Source: Sulfurimonas sp. (lineage in GTDB: Bacteria; Campylobacterota; Campylobacteria; Campylobacterales; Sulfurimonadaceae). From it: 64,000 bases of DNA. Shown one piece after another: positions 8,904-16,969 of the stretch (the stretch's first letter is position 1; every line of letters starts with the position of its first letter). Position numbers and translations under genes: made by a program. The stretch is from NCBI RefSeq assembly GCF_014859695.1, contig NZ_JACUTS010000002.1, positions 1-64,000 of the forward strand. The letters run 5' to 3'. The notes under the pieces are model-generated. The model saw nothing but the letters and a program-made list of their open reading frames with translations. It ran no database searches and had not been told where the DNA came from.

Positions 8904-10511
8904 TTATATGTATCTAGGGACTACAATCTCTAAAGAGCTAAGTATCTCTTCATGTGTCTCTTCGCTCTCAAAATAGCCATACTCTTCATGGGCTCTCTGC
9001 TCATTTTGTCTCTGCTGATGTTGCCCACCTGCATTTGTATCGCCGCTTTGCGAACTATCACTAAAGTTCAATGTAGCATTATTTATTCCACTGTTGCTTA
9101 ACTGCACTCTTAGCTCATTTGCATTCATCGCCAAAGTATTTACGGCAACATTGTTTGAGCTGATATTGACATGCAGGTTTTTGCCTCTTTGGACTATCGT
9201 CAGGTCAACCTCTCCCAAATGTGCAGGATTGAGCTGAATCTTGACTCTGGTAAAGGGTGATTTATAATCCTCGATAGCATTTTTTACATCATTTGAGAGA
9301 TATTTAATCATCTGTTTTGCTTCATTTAACTTAACCTCAAAGCTGTCGGCTTTATGTGTTGTTAATGATTCTGTTTTTGAAGATGAGCTGTTTTGCTCGG
9401 ACGAAGTTGAATCTCCACCAAGAAGCTGTTCAAGCGTTCTCATACCCTCTTGTGTCGCATTCGGCGCAATTACTTTGGCTGTAGCTGTGGAAAAATCAGC
9501 CGTTAAAACCAGATTGTTTAGTGATGGCTTCTCTTCTCGAAGAAGAAGCTTAAGCGTTTCATCCGCTTTTGTTTTGGGCGTTTTTTCTTCCGCCCTTTGC
9601 ATGCTGTTTGCTTTTACCTGAACTATCTGCTCTGTTGTTGCATGTTGTTGCGGAGCTTGCGCCTTAAAAAGAGGTGTCTCTTTTATCTCTTTTTGCGCTT
9701 GTGTAAATTTTTCACTTCTGTTTATCTCTTGAGAAGCTTGAGCATTGGCTGTTTGCGCATTTGCGGCAACTCTCTGTGCATTTTTTTCATCAATATCAAT
9801 GTTTTTACCAAGATTTTTCATCTCTTTTGGCACTTCTTGACGTAGCTCTTTTTGAGGAGTTTCTTTTGTCTGCAACGTCATCTCTTTTGCAGGCGCCTCT
9901 TGAGGGCTCTCTTTTTGAGAAACTTGACTCTTGCCGGGTGCTATTTCTTTTACAATCTCCATGCGTACATCTTTGAGACTTCCGTTATCTTTGAGACTTC
10001 CGTTATCTTTGAGTGGAGTCTTCAACTCCTCAAAACTGATTTTACTTATATCTATATCAAATTTTTTGGCAACCTCGATTAAGCCGCTCAAGGTCTTTGG
10101 AAGCTCTTTTATCTCCGCTTTTTTATAGCCGTCGCTATTTTTAATCTGCTCTTTTAGGTAGTTTTTTGCCTCCATAGTTAGTGACTTCATCTCCTCTTTT
10201 GTAAGCGAGGAGAGAAGCTTTGGATTGAGAAGCGATAACTCTTCCTCATCTTTTGAGAGAGTCAACTCATCGCCGCTCTTTAGCAAAGAGAGATTTTTCT
10301 CAGACTTTAAATCAACATGCAGAGGCTTGACATTTTTTGCTTCACTGCCAAGCGAGAGGATTAAAGAGCCGTTTTGAACACCTTTAACCTCTTTTTTTTC
10401 ACTCACTCCCTTTAAGAGGTCTGAAAAAGAGATACTTTTTTCATTTTTTGGAGTAACTAATGCTAGGGGTGATGATGAGCTATTTTTACTTTTGCCATCC
10501 AACAATATCAT
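8904..10511 (-). CDS. fliK: Flagellar hook-length control protein FliK
   Basis: FliK is a secreted ruler that switches export from hook to filament subunits. The 535-residue protein has a long Lys/Glu/Gln-rich N-terminal region and a compact C-terminal domain (about 400-490: VKIQLNPAHLGEVDLTI...LHVNIS...LRVQLSNSGI), which is the Flg_hook domain. A short KDNGSL tandem repeat sits near residues 168-185. It opens the fliK-flgD-flgE block and has a GG-N10-GC promoter 40 nt upstream of its ATG. The low-complexity N-terminal part evolves fast in the family, so only the C-terminus is diagnostic. Confidence 0.9.
   Translation of the reverse strand: MILLDGKSKNSSSSPLALVTPKNEKSISFSDLLKGVSEKKEVKGVQNGSLILSLGSEAKNVKPLHVDLKSEKNLSLLKSGDELTLSKDEEELSLLNPKLLSSLTKEEMKSLTMEAKNYLKEQIKNSDGYKKAEIKELPKTLSGLIEVAKKFDIDISKISFEELKTPLKDNGSLKDNGSLKDVRMEIVKEIAPGKSQVSQKESPQEAPAKEMTLQTKETPQKELRQEVPKEMKNLGKNIDIDEKNAQRVAANAQTANAQASQEINRSEKFTQAQKEIKETPLFKAQAPQQHATTEQIVQVKANSMQRAEEKTPKTKADETLKLLLREEKPSLNNLVLTADFSTATAKVIAPNATQEGMRTLEQLLGGDSTSSEQNSSSSKTESLTTHKADSFEVKLNEAKQMIKYLSNDVKNAIEDYKSPFTRVKIQLNPAHLGEVDLTIVQRGKNLHVNISSNNVAVNTLAMNANELRVQLSNSGINNATLNFSDSSQSGDTNAGGQHQQRQNEQRAHEEYGYFESEETHEEILSSLEIVVPRYI
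9971..10013 (-). repeat. 18-bp tandem repeat inside fliK (KDNGSL unit)
   Basis: CTTTGAGACTTCCGTTAT occurs twice exactly (9971-9988, 9989-10006), followed by a partial third unit. The period is six codons, so copy-number change would keep frame. Confidence 0.85.
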
Positions 10512-10549
10512 TGTACACCGCCTTTATAATCATAGATTTTTAAAAGTAG

Positions 10550-10567
10550 TAGCACAAATTATTCCAC
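10550..10567 (-). promoter_or_regulatory. Sigma-54 (RpoN) promoter of the fliK-flgD-flgE operon
   Basis: The minus strand reads AGTGGAATAATTTGTGCTAC, with GG and GC exactly ten bases apart and about 40 nt upstream of the fliK ATG. It is a weaker match than the flgE promoter, but its position before a hook operon supports it. Confidence 0.65.
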
Positions 10568-10593
10568 TACTAAAAATATTAAAAAAATATAGC

Positions 10594-10599
10594 TATAAT
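10594..10599 (+). promoter_or_regulatory. -10 box just upstream of the small secreted-protein ORF
   Basis: TATAAT ends 8 nt before the ATG at 10608, so transcription would start about at the start codon. No Shine-Dalgarno sequence is visible, which suggests a nearly leaderless mRNA. Confidence 0.5.
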
Positions 10600-10607
10600 T
10601 TTGGATT

Positions 10608-10853
10608 ATGAAACTATTACTATTGCTATTTCCGCTACTGTTAATTGCCGAAAGTCCTTTTGAGTCAAAACCCTCTAGTTTTGACATGTCTGCTTATGAG
10701 ACAAAGAAAAGTGAGCTAAATGTTATGGCGGGAAATAATAGTAAAATCAGGTGCAGATATGTGTGTGATAAAAAAATCTATAAAGAGCAGGAGATTTCAG
10801 ATGCATTAGAGTTCTATAAAAACTCTAATGAGTACAGTTTTAGTAAAGATTAA
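10608..10853 (+). CDS. Small exported hypothetical protein
   Basis: I do not recognise this 81-residue protein. It begins with a clear signal peptide (MKLLLLLFPLLLIAES), and the mature part is hydrophilic with one Cys pair (CRYVC) that could form a disulfide in the periplasm. It is the only plus-strand gene in this stretch, divergent from fliK. Its last 14 bases overlap the 3' end of the convergent gene at 10840-11256. The signal sequence and the -10 box make it more likely real than a chance frame. Confidence 0.6.
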   Translation: MKLLLLLFPLLLIAESPFESKPSSFDMSAYETKKSELNVMAGNNSKIRCRYVCDKKIYKEQEISDALEFYKNSNEYSFSKD

Positions 10854-11256
10854 AGCTCTCTAAGCATTTAAGATCTTTTTTGTATGTCGCACTTATATTG
10901 TTTGCAAGCTCTTCGATAAGTGCTCTTGAACTCTCTCCATCTACGGGATAGCTCACCATGCTACTGTTTAAATCTCTTGCGAAGAACTCTTCAAACATAT
11001 TTTTAACGATTTTTGTTCCATACTTATCCGTGTATGGCAGCAGAAAAAAGTAGTCTGAATCGCTATTTACGATAGCGTCAGAGTTTCTTAAAATCTGCTC
11101 TAAGGAGCTGTCTATGACCGATTGCTCAACTGCTGAAAAATCACAATAAAGTAAAGTAAAACTCTCGGCACGACTCTCATCTACCCTCTGAGCCAAACCT
11201 ATACTCAGATCAAGAAACTGTCTAAAGTTGTCAAATCCAAAGTGTACTCCCGCCAT
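10840..11256 (-). CDS. Hypothetical cytoplasmic protein, possibly a degenerate GGDEF-like domain
   Basis: This 138-residue protein has no signal peptide or membrane segment. I chose the ATG at 11256 because GGAG lies 6 nt upstream; a TTG four codons earlier is weaker. The pattern FTLLYCDFS...ILRNSDAIVNSDSDYFFLLPYTD resembles the order of strands in GGDEF domains (the D-D-Y-F-F-L-L stretch in place of GGDEF). No catalytic residues are left, so any relation is tentative. Its neighbours do not suggest a function. Confidence 0.6.
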   Translation of the reverse strand: MAGVHFGFDNFRQFLDLSIGLAQRVDESRAESFTLLYCDFSAVEQSVIDSSLEQILRNSDAIVNSDSDYFFLLPYTDKYGTKIVKNMFEEFFARDLNSSMVSYPVDGESSRALIEELANNISATYKKDLKCLESFNLY

Positions 11257-11313
11257 CTTTAACTCCAAGTTTTAAAATTTGTCTTTTTAAAGTATATCAA
11301 AAATTATAAAATC

Positions 11314-12291
11314 TCACATTACTGTGTATGGCTTTATCTCATCCCTTGAATCAAACGGTACTGCCGTTAACTCCTCTTCATCGAAGCTAAGCGTATATGT
11401 TTTATTCTCCTGCGTTTTACAGTACGTTAGAATTATTCTTGCCGCAAGCTCTTTGTCTGCCGTAGTCGCATTTTTGCCAAGAAGCGAGTGGGGGCCGGGA
11501 AGAGCGATAGTTTTTATGTGGTAATATTTATCATTATCTATCTCTTGAAGATGTAGATTCTCATCTTTGTTTCTTCCAACAACCAGTTTTGCGCCATCAG
11601 GAAGTCTAAGATGGCGTCCAAACTTCATAACGGGGATATCTTTTACCTCAAATTTGTCATACTTAATAAAATCAAACATTTTCTTGGCAAAATTTTCGTC
11701 TGTTAAAAGGCAGCCGCCACCCGGAGTCTCAAAATCTTCAAGCCCTATCTCTTTTACAAGTTCAAGTTGCCTGTCACGGCTTCTTCCTACAATGCCCTCA
11801 AGTTTTTCTCTATCGACCCATCCCTCTATCTCTGCAATAGTAGGAGCGAGTGCTTTTGCGGAGAGCGGGCGCAATAATAGCCCATCACAATTACTTTCGT
11901 TTAAAACAGTTTGCATGGCATCTTTGTTTTGGCTCATGGGGCGCTGTCCTAAAACTTCACCGCTTATTAAAAACGATGCGCCCTCTGCTTCCATTACTCT
12001 TTTTGCAACCGCAAACATCTTTGCATGGCAATCTATACATGGGTTAAAATTTTTACCGTATCCATGCTTTGGATCAAACAGTACATCTTGTAAAAATTCA
12101 CTCTCTATATCTACGATTTTAAGTTCTGCACCGACCTGCTTGCACATGTTTTGCATATGCTCAAGCCTACTTTTTGTGCTCCCGAAACCGGTATTGATAT
12201 TTACTGCCAAAACCTCTATGTTTTGATCTACTATAAGTTTTATTGCTAGAGTTGAGTCTAACCCACCGCTAAATAGTGCGACTGCTTTCAT
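11314..12291 (-). CDS. PP-loop ATPase, tRNA sulfurtransferase-like (ThiI/MnmA-related)
   Basis: The 325-residue protein begins with the PP-loop SGGLDS (residues 8-13), the signature of N-type ATP pyrophosphatases that adenylate tRNA uridines or other substrates. A CIDCH motif near residue 87 and a PGGGCLLT motif near residue 190 are typical of the tRNA-thiolation-like group related to ThiI and MnmA. The C-terminal third (KFGRHLRLPDGAKLVVGRNKDEN) looks like an RNA-binding or NFACT-type module. The cytosolic role is probably tRNA thiolation; the target base is unknown. It is often annotated only as an argininosuccinate synthase-domain protein, which the motifs do not support. Confidence 0.8.
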   Translation of the reverse strand: MKAVALFSGGLDSTLAIKLIVDQNIEVLAVNINTGFGSTKSRLEHMQNMCKQVGAELKIVDIESEFLQDVLFDPKHGYGKNFNPCIDCHAKMFAVAKRVMEAEGASFLISGEVLGQRPMSQNKDAMQTVLNESNCDGLLLRPLSAKALAPTIAEIEGWVDREKLEGIVGRSRDRQLELVKEIGLEDFETPGGGCLLTDENFAKKMFDFIKYDKFEVKDIPVMKFGRHLRLPDGAKLVVGRNKDENLHLQEIDNDKYYHIKTIALPGPHSLLGKNATTADKELAARIILTYCKTQENKTYTLSFDEEELTAVPFDSRDEIKPYTVM

Positions 12292-12338
12292 CTTTTTCCT
12301 TGTAAAATTAATAATTTTTAAATAATTATATACTATTT

Positions 12339-13595
12339 CTACTTTTTTCTTCTAGATGGCTCTTTTGAAGATTTTTGAGCCGGTTTGTTTTGCGCTCTGC
12401 CTCTGGAGTTTGAGCCTCTGCCGCTACCGCCTTGGTTTATAGGCTCTGCTTTAATGCTTGGATCTGGTTTAAAATCTTTTAGCCATACTTTTGGGATATC
12501 GGTTTTTATTAGCTTCTCTATATTTGCCAAATACTCATGCTCATCTATACACACGAGAGAGATTGCCTCTCCCTTATTTCCGGCACGTCCCGTTCGCCCT
12601 ATTCTATGGACGTAATCCTCAGGTACATTTGGCAGTTCATAGTTTATGACATGCGGAAGTTGGTCAATATCTATCCCTCTTGCCGCAATATCCGTTGCAA
12701 CCAAAACTCTCACTTCGCCCGCTTTAAAGTCAGAGAGCGCTTTTGTTCTTGAGTTTTGACTTTTGTTGCCATGAATGGCAACAGCGGTTATGCCGTCCTT
12801 TTCAAGTTGCCCTGTCAGACGGTTGGCTCCATGTTTTGTTCTTGTAAATACAAGAACCTGCTTCCATTTTCCCTCGTTTATAAGATGCGTTAAAAGCTCA
12901 CGTTTGCGCTCTTTGTCAACCGGGTAAACTATTTGTTTTACAATCTCTGAAGTTCTGTTTGGACGCGCAACCTCTATAAGTACAGGGGAATTTAGTAATT
13001 TGTCCGAGAGTTTTTTTATCTCATCGGAGTAAGTAGCCGAAAATAGAAGGGTCTGCTTCTGTTTCGGAAGAATTGCCAATATTTTTTTGATATCGTTGAT
13101 AAAACCCATATCGAGCATTCTATCGGCTTCATCGAGTATGAGAAACTCAACATCTCTTAAATCTATGCTCTTTTGAGATACATGGTCCAAGAGTCGCCCC
13201 GGAGTTGCAACAACTATATCAACCCCTTTTTTTAGCTTTAATAGTTGAGGATTGATTTTAACTCCCCCAAAGATAACTGCTGATTTAAACGGAAGATATT
13301 TTCCGTAAACCTCAACACTCTCGCCGACTTGTGCAGCCAACTCTCTTGTTGGAGTTATTATAAGTGCTCTTATGCTCTGTTTTGACTTTGCGGGTTTTGT
13401 GCTGCTTAAGAGTTCGAGCAGTGGCAGAGTAAAACCTGCGGTCTTGCCGGTTCCCGTTTGAGCGCCTGCCAAGATATCTTTTCTGCTTAAAATTACCGGA
13501 ATTGCTTGTTTTTGGATGGGTGTTGGTTCACTATACCCTTGTTCTTTGACAGCTTTTAGTAGAGGAGCTGATAAACCTAACGTGCTAAATGACAT
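12339..13595 (-). CDS. rhlE: DEAD-box ATP-dependent RNA helicase, RhlE type
   Basis: All helicase motifs are present: Q motif ([10 protein letters not shown]), I (AQTGTGKT), Ia (PTRELAAQ), II (DEAD), III (SAT), IV (VLVFTRT), V ([10 protein letters not shown]) and VI (HRIGRTGR). A basic Gly/Arg/Ser tail ends in PSRRKK. ATG at 13595 ([13 protein letters not shown]) is the start; an ATG 12 codons earlier adds an unrelated hydrophobic stretch. The protein remodels structured RNA in ribosome assembly or mRNA decay. A reduced helicase-like gene diverges from its promoter region. Confidence 0.95.
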   Translation of the reverse strand: MSFSTLGLSAPLLKAVKEQGYSEPTPIQKQAIPVILSRKDILAGAQTGTGKTAGFTLPLLELLSSTKPAKSKQSIRALIITPTRELAAQVGESVEVYGKYLPFKSAVIFGGVKINPQLLKLKKGVDIVVATPGRLLDHVSQKSIDLRDVEFLILDEADRMLDMGFINDIKKILAILPKQKQTLLFSATYSDEIKKLSDKLLNSPVLIEVARPNRTSEIVKQIVYPVDKERKRELLTHLINEGKWKQVLVFTRTKHGANRLTGQLEKDGITAVAIHGNKSQNSRTKALSDFKAGEVRVLVATDIAARGIDIDQLPHVINYELPNVPEDYVHRIGRTGRAGNKGEAISLVCIDEHEYLANIEKLIKTDIPKVWLKDFKPDPSIKAEPINQGGSGRGSNSRGRAQNKPAQKSSKEPSRRKK

Positions 13596-13692
13596 TCTAA
13601 TCCTGATTGTAATATTTATACATAATAGCATAATTTATGCTAATGTGAGATATAATGTGAACTAAATTTTAAAAACCTCATTAGGACATCTT

Positions 13693-14616
13693 ATGCCAAT
13701 CAGCCAAATAACTCTCAAACACAACAAACATCGTATTCATCCATGTCCTAATGATAAAAAATTATCACTTCTCAACTTGCTAATAGAGCAAAACGGCGAC
13801 CTTGATATTTTAGTTGCAACAGCACAAAACAGCAGTTTGATAAAAGAGGCACTTAAAAATGAGAATATTAAAGTTCTTGATGACAGTGAACTCTCGGGGA
13901 TGCCTGAACTTAAATGCGAACTTCTTATAAGTTATGATTTACCGGGAGATGCTTCAGTGTACCTCTCAAGAGTAGCCAAAGCTACGGACAGTGCGGTTGT
14001 TCTGCTTGACATTAGTGAGCAAAAAGAGCTCTACCCCATAGAGACTCTTCTAAAGAGAGTTATCAAGCAAGAGATTGTTGAGGGTTTTGAGTATGAAGAG
14101 CAGAAGATGGTAATAGCTCAGCCTGCTCAAAAGAGAGAGTATGCTTTCAAAACCGACTCTAGCGAGAAACCAAAGTACGATAAAAAACCATTTGACAAAC
14201 CTAAATATGAAAAAAAGAGTTCGGATAGACCAAAATATGACAAACCAAAAAGAGACGGCGAAAAATCAGAGCGCAAAGTATTTGAAAAACCAAATTACGA
14301 TAAGTCAAAAAAAGATGAGAAAAAACCTGATTATAAATCTTTTGACAAACCAAAGTATGACAAGCCAAAATTTGATAAACCTCGAAGAGATGACGAAAAT
14401 AAAGAGGAAAAATTTAATAAATTTGCAAAGTCAGATAAAAAACCAAGTAAATATTTAGGCAAAGATGAAAACGGAAAGGCAAAATTTTCTGGCAAAAGCA
14501 AAGAGAGAAATCACCGCCATGACGGAAAACCTAGAGAGACGCAAGAAGCGCCAAAGAATGTTGGAAGAAAGATATCTATAAAAGAGCGTAAGCCCAAGGA
14601 AACACCCGAGTCATAA
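13693..14616 (+). CDS. Degenerate DEAD-box C-lobe protein with long charged KPKYDKPK-type tail
   Basis: This 307-residue protein is not a recognised named family. Residues about 20-135 follow the second RecA lobe of DEAD-box helicases. DKKLSLLNLLIEQNGDLDILVAT matches the motif IV region (helicase [21 protein letters not shown]; both split only by length). YDLPGDASVYLSRVAKATD matches the [19 protein letters not shown] region of the neighbouring RhlE. The motif VI arginine fingers (HRIGRTGR) are lost (SRVAKATD), and motifs I-III are absent, so it cannot hydrolyse ATP by the usual mechanism. Residues about 145-307 are a disordered, highly charged tail with repeats of DKPKYDKPK/FDKP type, as in RNA-binding or phase-separating tails. 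It diverges from rhlE. The likely role is RNA binding or a helicase partner, inferred only. Confidence 0.7.
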   Translation: MPISQITLKHNKHRIHPCPNDKKLSLLNLLIEQNGDLDILVATAQNSSLIKEALKNENIKVLDDSELSGMPELKCELLISYDLPGDASVYLSRVAKATDSAVVLLDISEQKELYPIETLLKRVIKQEIVEGFEYEEQKMVIAQPAQKREYAFKTDSSEKPKYDKKPFDKPKYEKKSSDRPKYDKPKRDGEKSERKVFEKPNYDKSKKDEKKPDYKSFDKPKYDKPKFDKPRRDDENKEEKFNKFAKSDKKPSKYLGKDENGKAKFSGKSKERNHRHDGKPRETQEAPKNVGRKISIKERKPKETPES

Positions 14617-14624
14617 CTGAGTTA

Positions 14625-16277
14625 TTAGCTATTAAAAGCGACCAGTTCGCCTTTTTTTAGCTGCGAGATTTTGCCTTTGTATCTACGGATAAAAAAGGCT
14701 TTTTGCTCAAAAGAGATATCTTTTTGCGTGTTGACCTTTTTATACTCCCTCTCATAATGCTTCATCAAAAAAGAGATTAATTCCGCCCTTAGCGCCTCCT
14801 CATTTTTTAGCGCCCTTATCTGTTCATCCACAGAAATTGCCATCAGCAGAGGTTCATCAAATTTTCCTCTAAGTGCCAATGCAAACTCATGCGAGTGAAA
14901 CTGCAAGAGTGATGGGTCTAAAACATCTAGTATCTGCTCTATAAATTCTGGATGCTCTAAAACCGTTTTTATGAGTGTAAGCTCCCACATATCCTTATGA
15001 CGGCTTCTATCATCAACAGATTTGTTGGTGTTAGTGTTAGCTTGGTTAGTCAATCTTACAAATGAGGGATTGATTCCCAATCTTTGCGCTAAATATGTTT
15101 TATATCTATCTTGGAGCATAGCAGAGAGGGTTTTAAGATAGCCGATTGCCTCTTGCATGCACACCTCTTTTGCTTTTGGGTCTGAGAGATTGTAAAGAGA
15201 GAGTATCTCATCTATAACAAACTCTATAAAAGGCTGAGGAGTTCTAAACATCTCTGAAAGCTCCTCTATTGCACCCTTTTGTACCATATCCGCAGGATCT
15301 AAACCTGCACCGAATATAACAACTCCGCCGCTAAATCCGCTTGCGCTCAAAAGTTTTGAGGCTTTAAGCGCCGCCACACGCCCCGCTTTATCTCCGTCAT
15401 ACGCCATGACAACCTCAGGCTCCCCCTTTCTTAAAAGAGGCAGGTGCTCAGCCGTGAGTGCGGTACCAAGCGTTGCGACAGCGTTATCAAATCCCGCCTG
15501 ATGCAGCATAATAACATCAAGATAGCCCTCTGTTATAACAATCTGTTTTGTTTTATGTATGCTCTGCCTTGCAAGATGATACGCATACAAAAGACGAGAT
15601 TTATTAAAATATGGAGTTTCTGGAGAGTTTACATACTTTGCCTGATGTCCCGTTATGGTTCTGCCGCCAAAACCCACTATAGCACCGTTTGCGGAGTGAA
15701 TCGGAAACATTATGCGTTCTATAAACCTAGCATAACTCTTTGCTCCATCACTTCCTATTACACCCATCTCAATTGCTTCACTCATATTTAAAAGTTCAGA
15801 TTTTATATAGTTTATCGTGCTATTTGAATCAGGTGCATAGCCTATAAAAAACTTCTCCATGCTGCTATCATAGATACCGCGCTCTTTGAGGTAAGAGAGT
15901 GCTGTTGGATTTTTGGTAAGCAGGTATTGATACCAGCTATTTATTTTTTCCATAAACTGTGAACGTGGTTTGTTCTTTTTTTCCTCACTGTAGGAGAGAG
16001 AGAAGTTGTGTGAAGAGGCGAGCTTCTCAAGAGCTTCTGGATAATTAAGCTTCTCATACTCCATAACAAACTTAATGCCATCACCGCCTGCGCCGCATCC
16101 AAAACAGTGGTATATCTGCTTAGAGGGGCTTACTACAAATGAAGCTGTTTTTTCATCATGAAAAGGGCATGGAGCTTTATAGTTTGCACCCGCTTTTCTA
16201 AGTTCCACGTATGAACCTACTACGTCAACAATGTCAAGTCGTGCTTTTAGGGCTTCTATGGAGTCTTGGGTAATCAT
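14625..16277 (-). CDS. dnaG: DNA primase
   Basis: DnaG makes RNA primers at the replication fork. The N-terminal zinc-binding domain is intact (CPFHDEKTASFVVSPSKQIYHCFGCG). The TOPRIM core shows the EGYLDVIML and YDGDKAGRVAA acidic motifs, and a C-terminal DnaB-binding region follows. The length (550 residues) is normal for the group. ATG at 16277 (MITQDSIEALKARLD) is the start; an ATG five codons upstream adds no conserved sequence. It is transcribed toward the convergent tail-protein gene, 8 bp away. Confidence 0.96.
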   Translation of the reverse strand: MITQDSIEALKARLDIVDVVGSYVELRKAGANYKAPCPFHDEKTASFVVSPSKQIYHCFGCGAGGDGIKFVMEYEKLNYPEALEKLASSHNFSLSYSEEKKNKPRSQFMEKINSWYQYLLTKNPTALSYLKERGIYDSSMEKFFIGYAPDSNSTINYIKSELLNMSEAIEMGVIGSDGAKSYARFIERIMFPIHSANGAIVGFGGRTITGHQAKYVNSPETPYFNKSRLLYAYHLARQSIHKTKQIVITEGYLDVIMLHQAGFDNAVATLGTALTAEHLPLLRKGEPEVVMAYDGDKAGRVAALKASKLLSASGFSGGVVIFGAGLDPADMVQKGAIEELSEMFRTPQPFIEFVIDEILSLYNLSDPKAKEVCMQEAIGYLKTLSAMLQDRYKTYLAQRLGINPSFVRLTNQANTNTNKSVDDRSRHKDMWELTLIKTVLEHPEFIEQILDVLDPSLLQFHSHEFALALRGKFDEPLLMAISVDEQIRALKNEEALRAELISFLMKHYEREYKKVNTQKDISFEQKAFFIRRYKGKISQLKKGELVAFNS

Positions 16278-16384
16278 GTGCGAATTATACAAAAATGTTC
16301 GTTAAAGAGAGTTTGGAAAAAGGTAGATGGAGGTCACCAAAACAGGTCACACTAAGACCTATTTTAGAAGGAGAAATAAAATTT

Positions 16385-16563
16385 GAGATATCGGTAAATA
16401 TCTCTACTCTCATGATCCGGTCAATCAATCTGAGTATTTGACTTCGGTATTGAAATAAACAATACTCTAAGCTTGGAGGACACCCAACGCTGCAACACGG
16501 CTAAAATGAACATAATTCATTTAACTTCCTCTGGCAAGAACGCATTACGCTCTTAAACTTTTA
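16385..16563 (-). ncRNA. Candidate structured small RNA between dnaG and rpsU (unidentified)
   Basis: The 436-bp gap between dnaG and rpsU has no ORF with a plausible start and Shine-Dalgarno, but it holds four consecutive stem-loops: 16385-16404, 16432-16467, 16471-16490 and 16504-16522. A fifth, AGGTC...GACCT, lies just outside at 16344-16360. Read on the minus strand, a TAAGAT box near 16571-16576 could start an RNA near 16563. GAGATAT-TTACCG-ATATCTC, followed by AAATTTTATTT, could terminate it near 16385. The predicted length of about 180 nt would fit 6S RNA, but I cannot match the sequence to that or any other family from memory. It is not tmRNA, RNase P RNA or SRP RNA by the motifs I know. 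Confidence 0.4.
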
Positions 16564-16671
16564 AATCGGACGAATCTTATCTGATTTAGAATTGAGACTC
16601 ATTGATTTGTATCAATTTTAAGAAAAATCTCTATCTCACTAATATAAAATTTTAGTTGAAGATATTTATGA

Positions 16672-16677
16672 TACAAT
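16672..16677 (+). promoter_or_regulatory. -10 box of rpsU
   Basis: TATGATACAAT contains a -10 box (TACAAT at 16672-16677) about 37 nt before the rpsU ATG. A Shine-Dalgarno (AAAGAAAGTAGGTGATGTG) lies in between. Confidence 0.55.
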
Positions 16678-16713
16678 TCGACTCCAAATTTTAAAGAAAG
16701 TAGGTGATGTGAT

Positions 16714-16926
16714 ATGCCAGGTATCGTACTACGCAGTGATGATAATTTTGATGCATCTTACCGCCGTTTCAAGAAGCAGACTGACCGTAACTTAATTGTT
16801 ACTGAAGCTCGTGCTCGTCGTTTCCACGAAACGAAAACTGAAAAGCGCAAGAAATTCTTAATTGCATCTCGTAAGAAAATGCTCAAGCGTCTTTATATGA
16901 TGAGACGCTACGAATCACGCCTCTAA
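16714..16926 (+). CDS. rpsU: 30S ribosomal protein S21
   Basis: The 70-residue, very basic protein matches S21 throughout ([21 protein letters not shown]... and the C-terminal RRYESRL). S21 sits on the small-subunit platform and helps initiation. It is monocistronic, with its own promoter and a UUCG terminator 1 nt after the stop. dnaG lies upstream on the other strand, echoing the old rpsU-dnaG linkage of proteobacteria, though here it is divergent. Confidence 0.98.
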   Translation: MPGIVLRSDDNFDASYRRFKKQTDRNLIVTEARARRFHETKTEKRKKFLIASRKKMLKRLYMMRRYESRL

Positions 16927-16954
16927 TATAAGCCTTCGGGCTTATATTTTTTTT
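16927..16954 (+). terminator. Rho-independent terminator of rpsU
   Basis: TATAAGCC-TTCG-GGCTTATA has 8-bp arms with a UUCG tetraloop, followed by a run of eight T residues. Confidence 0.9.
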
Positions 16955-16969
16955 AGTCTTCAACTTTAA

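Noticed and set aside
11567..12226. 219-codon plus-strand open frame
   Set aside because: It is the antisense shadow of the PP-loop ATPase gene, which has clear motifs; this frame has no domain, signal or start context.
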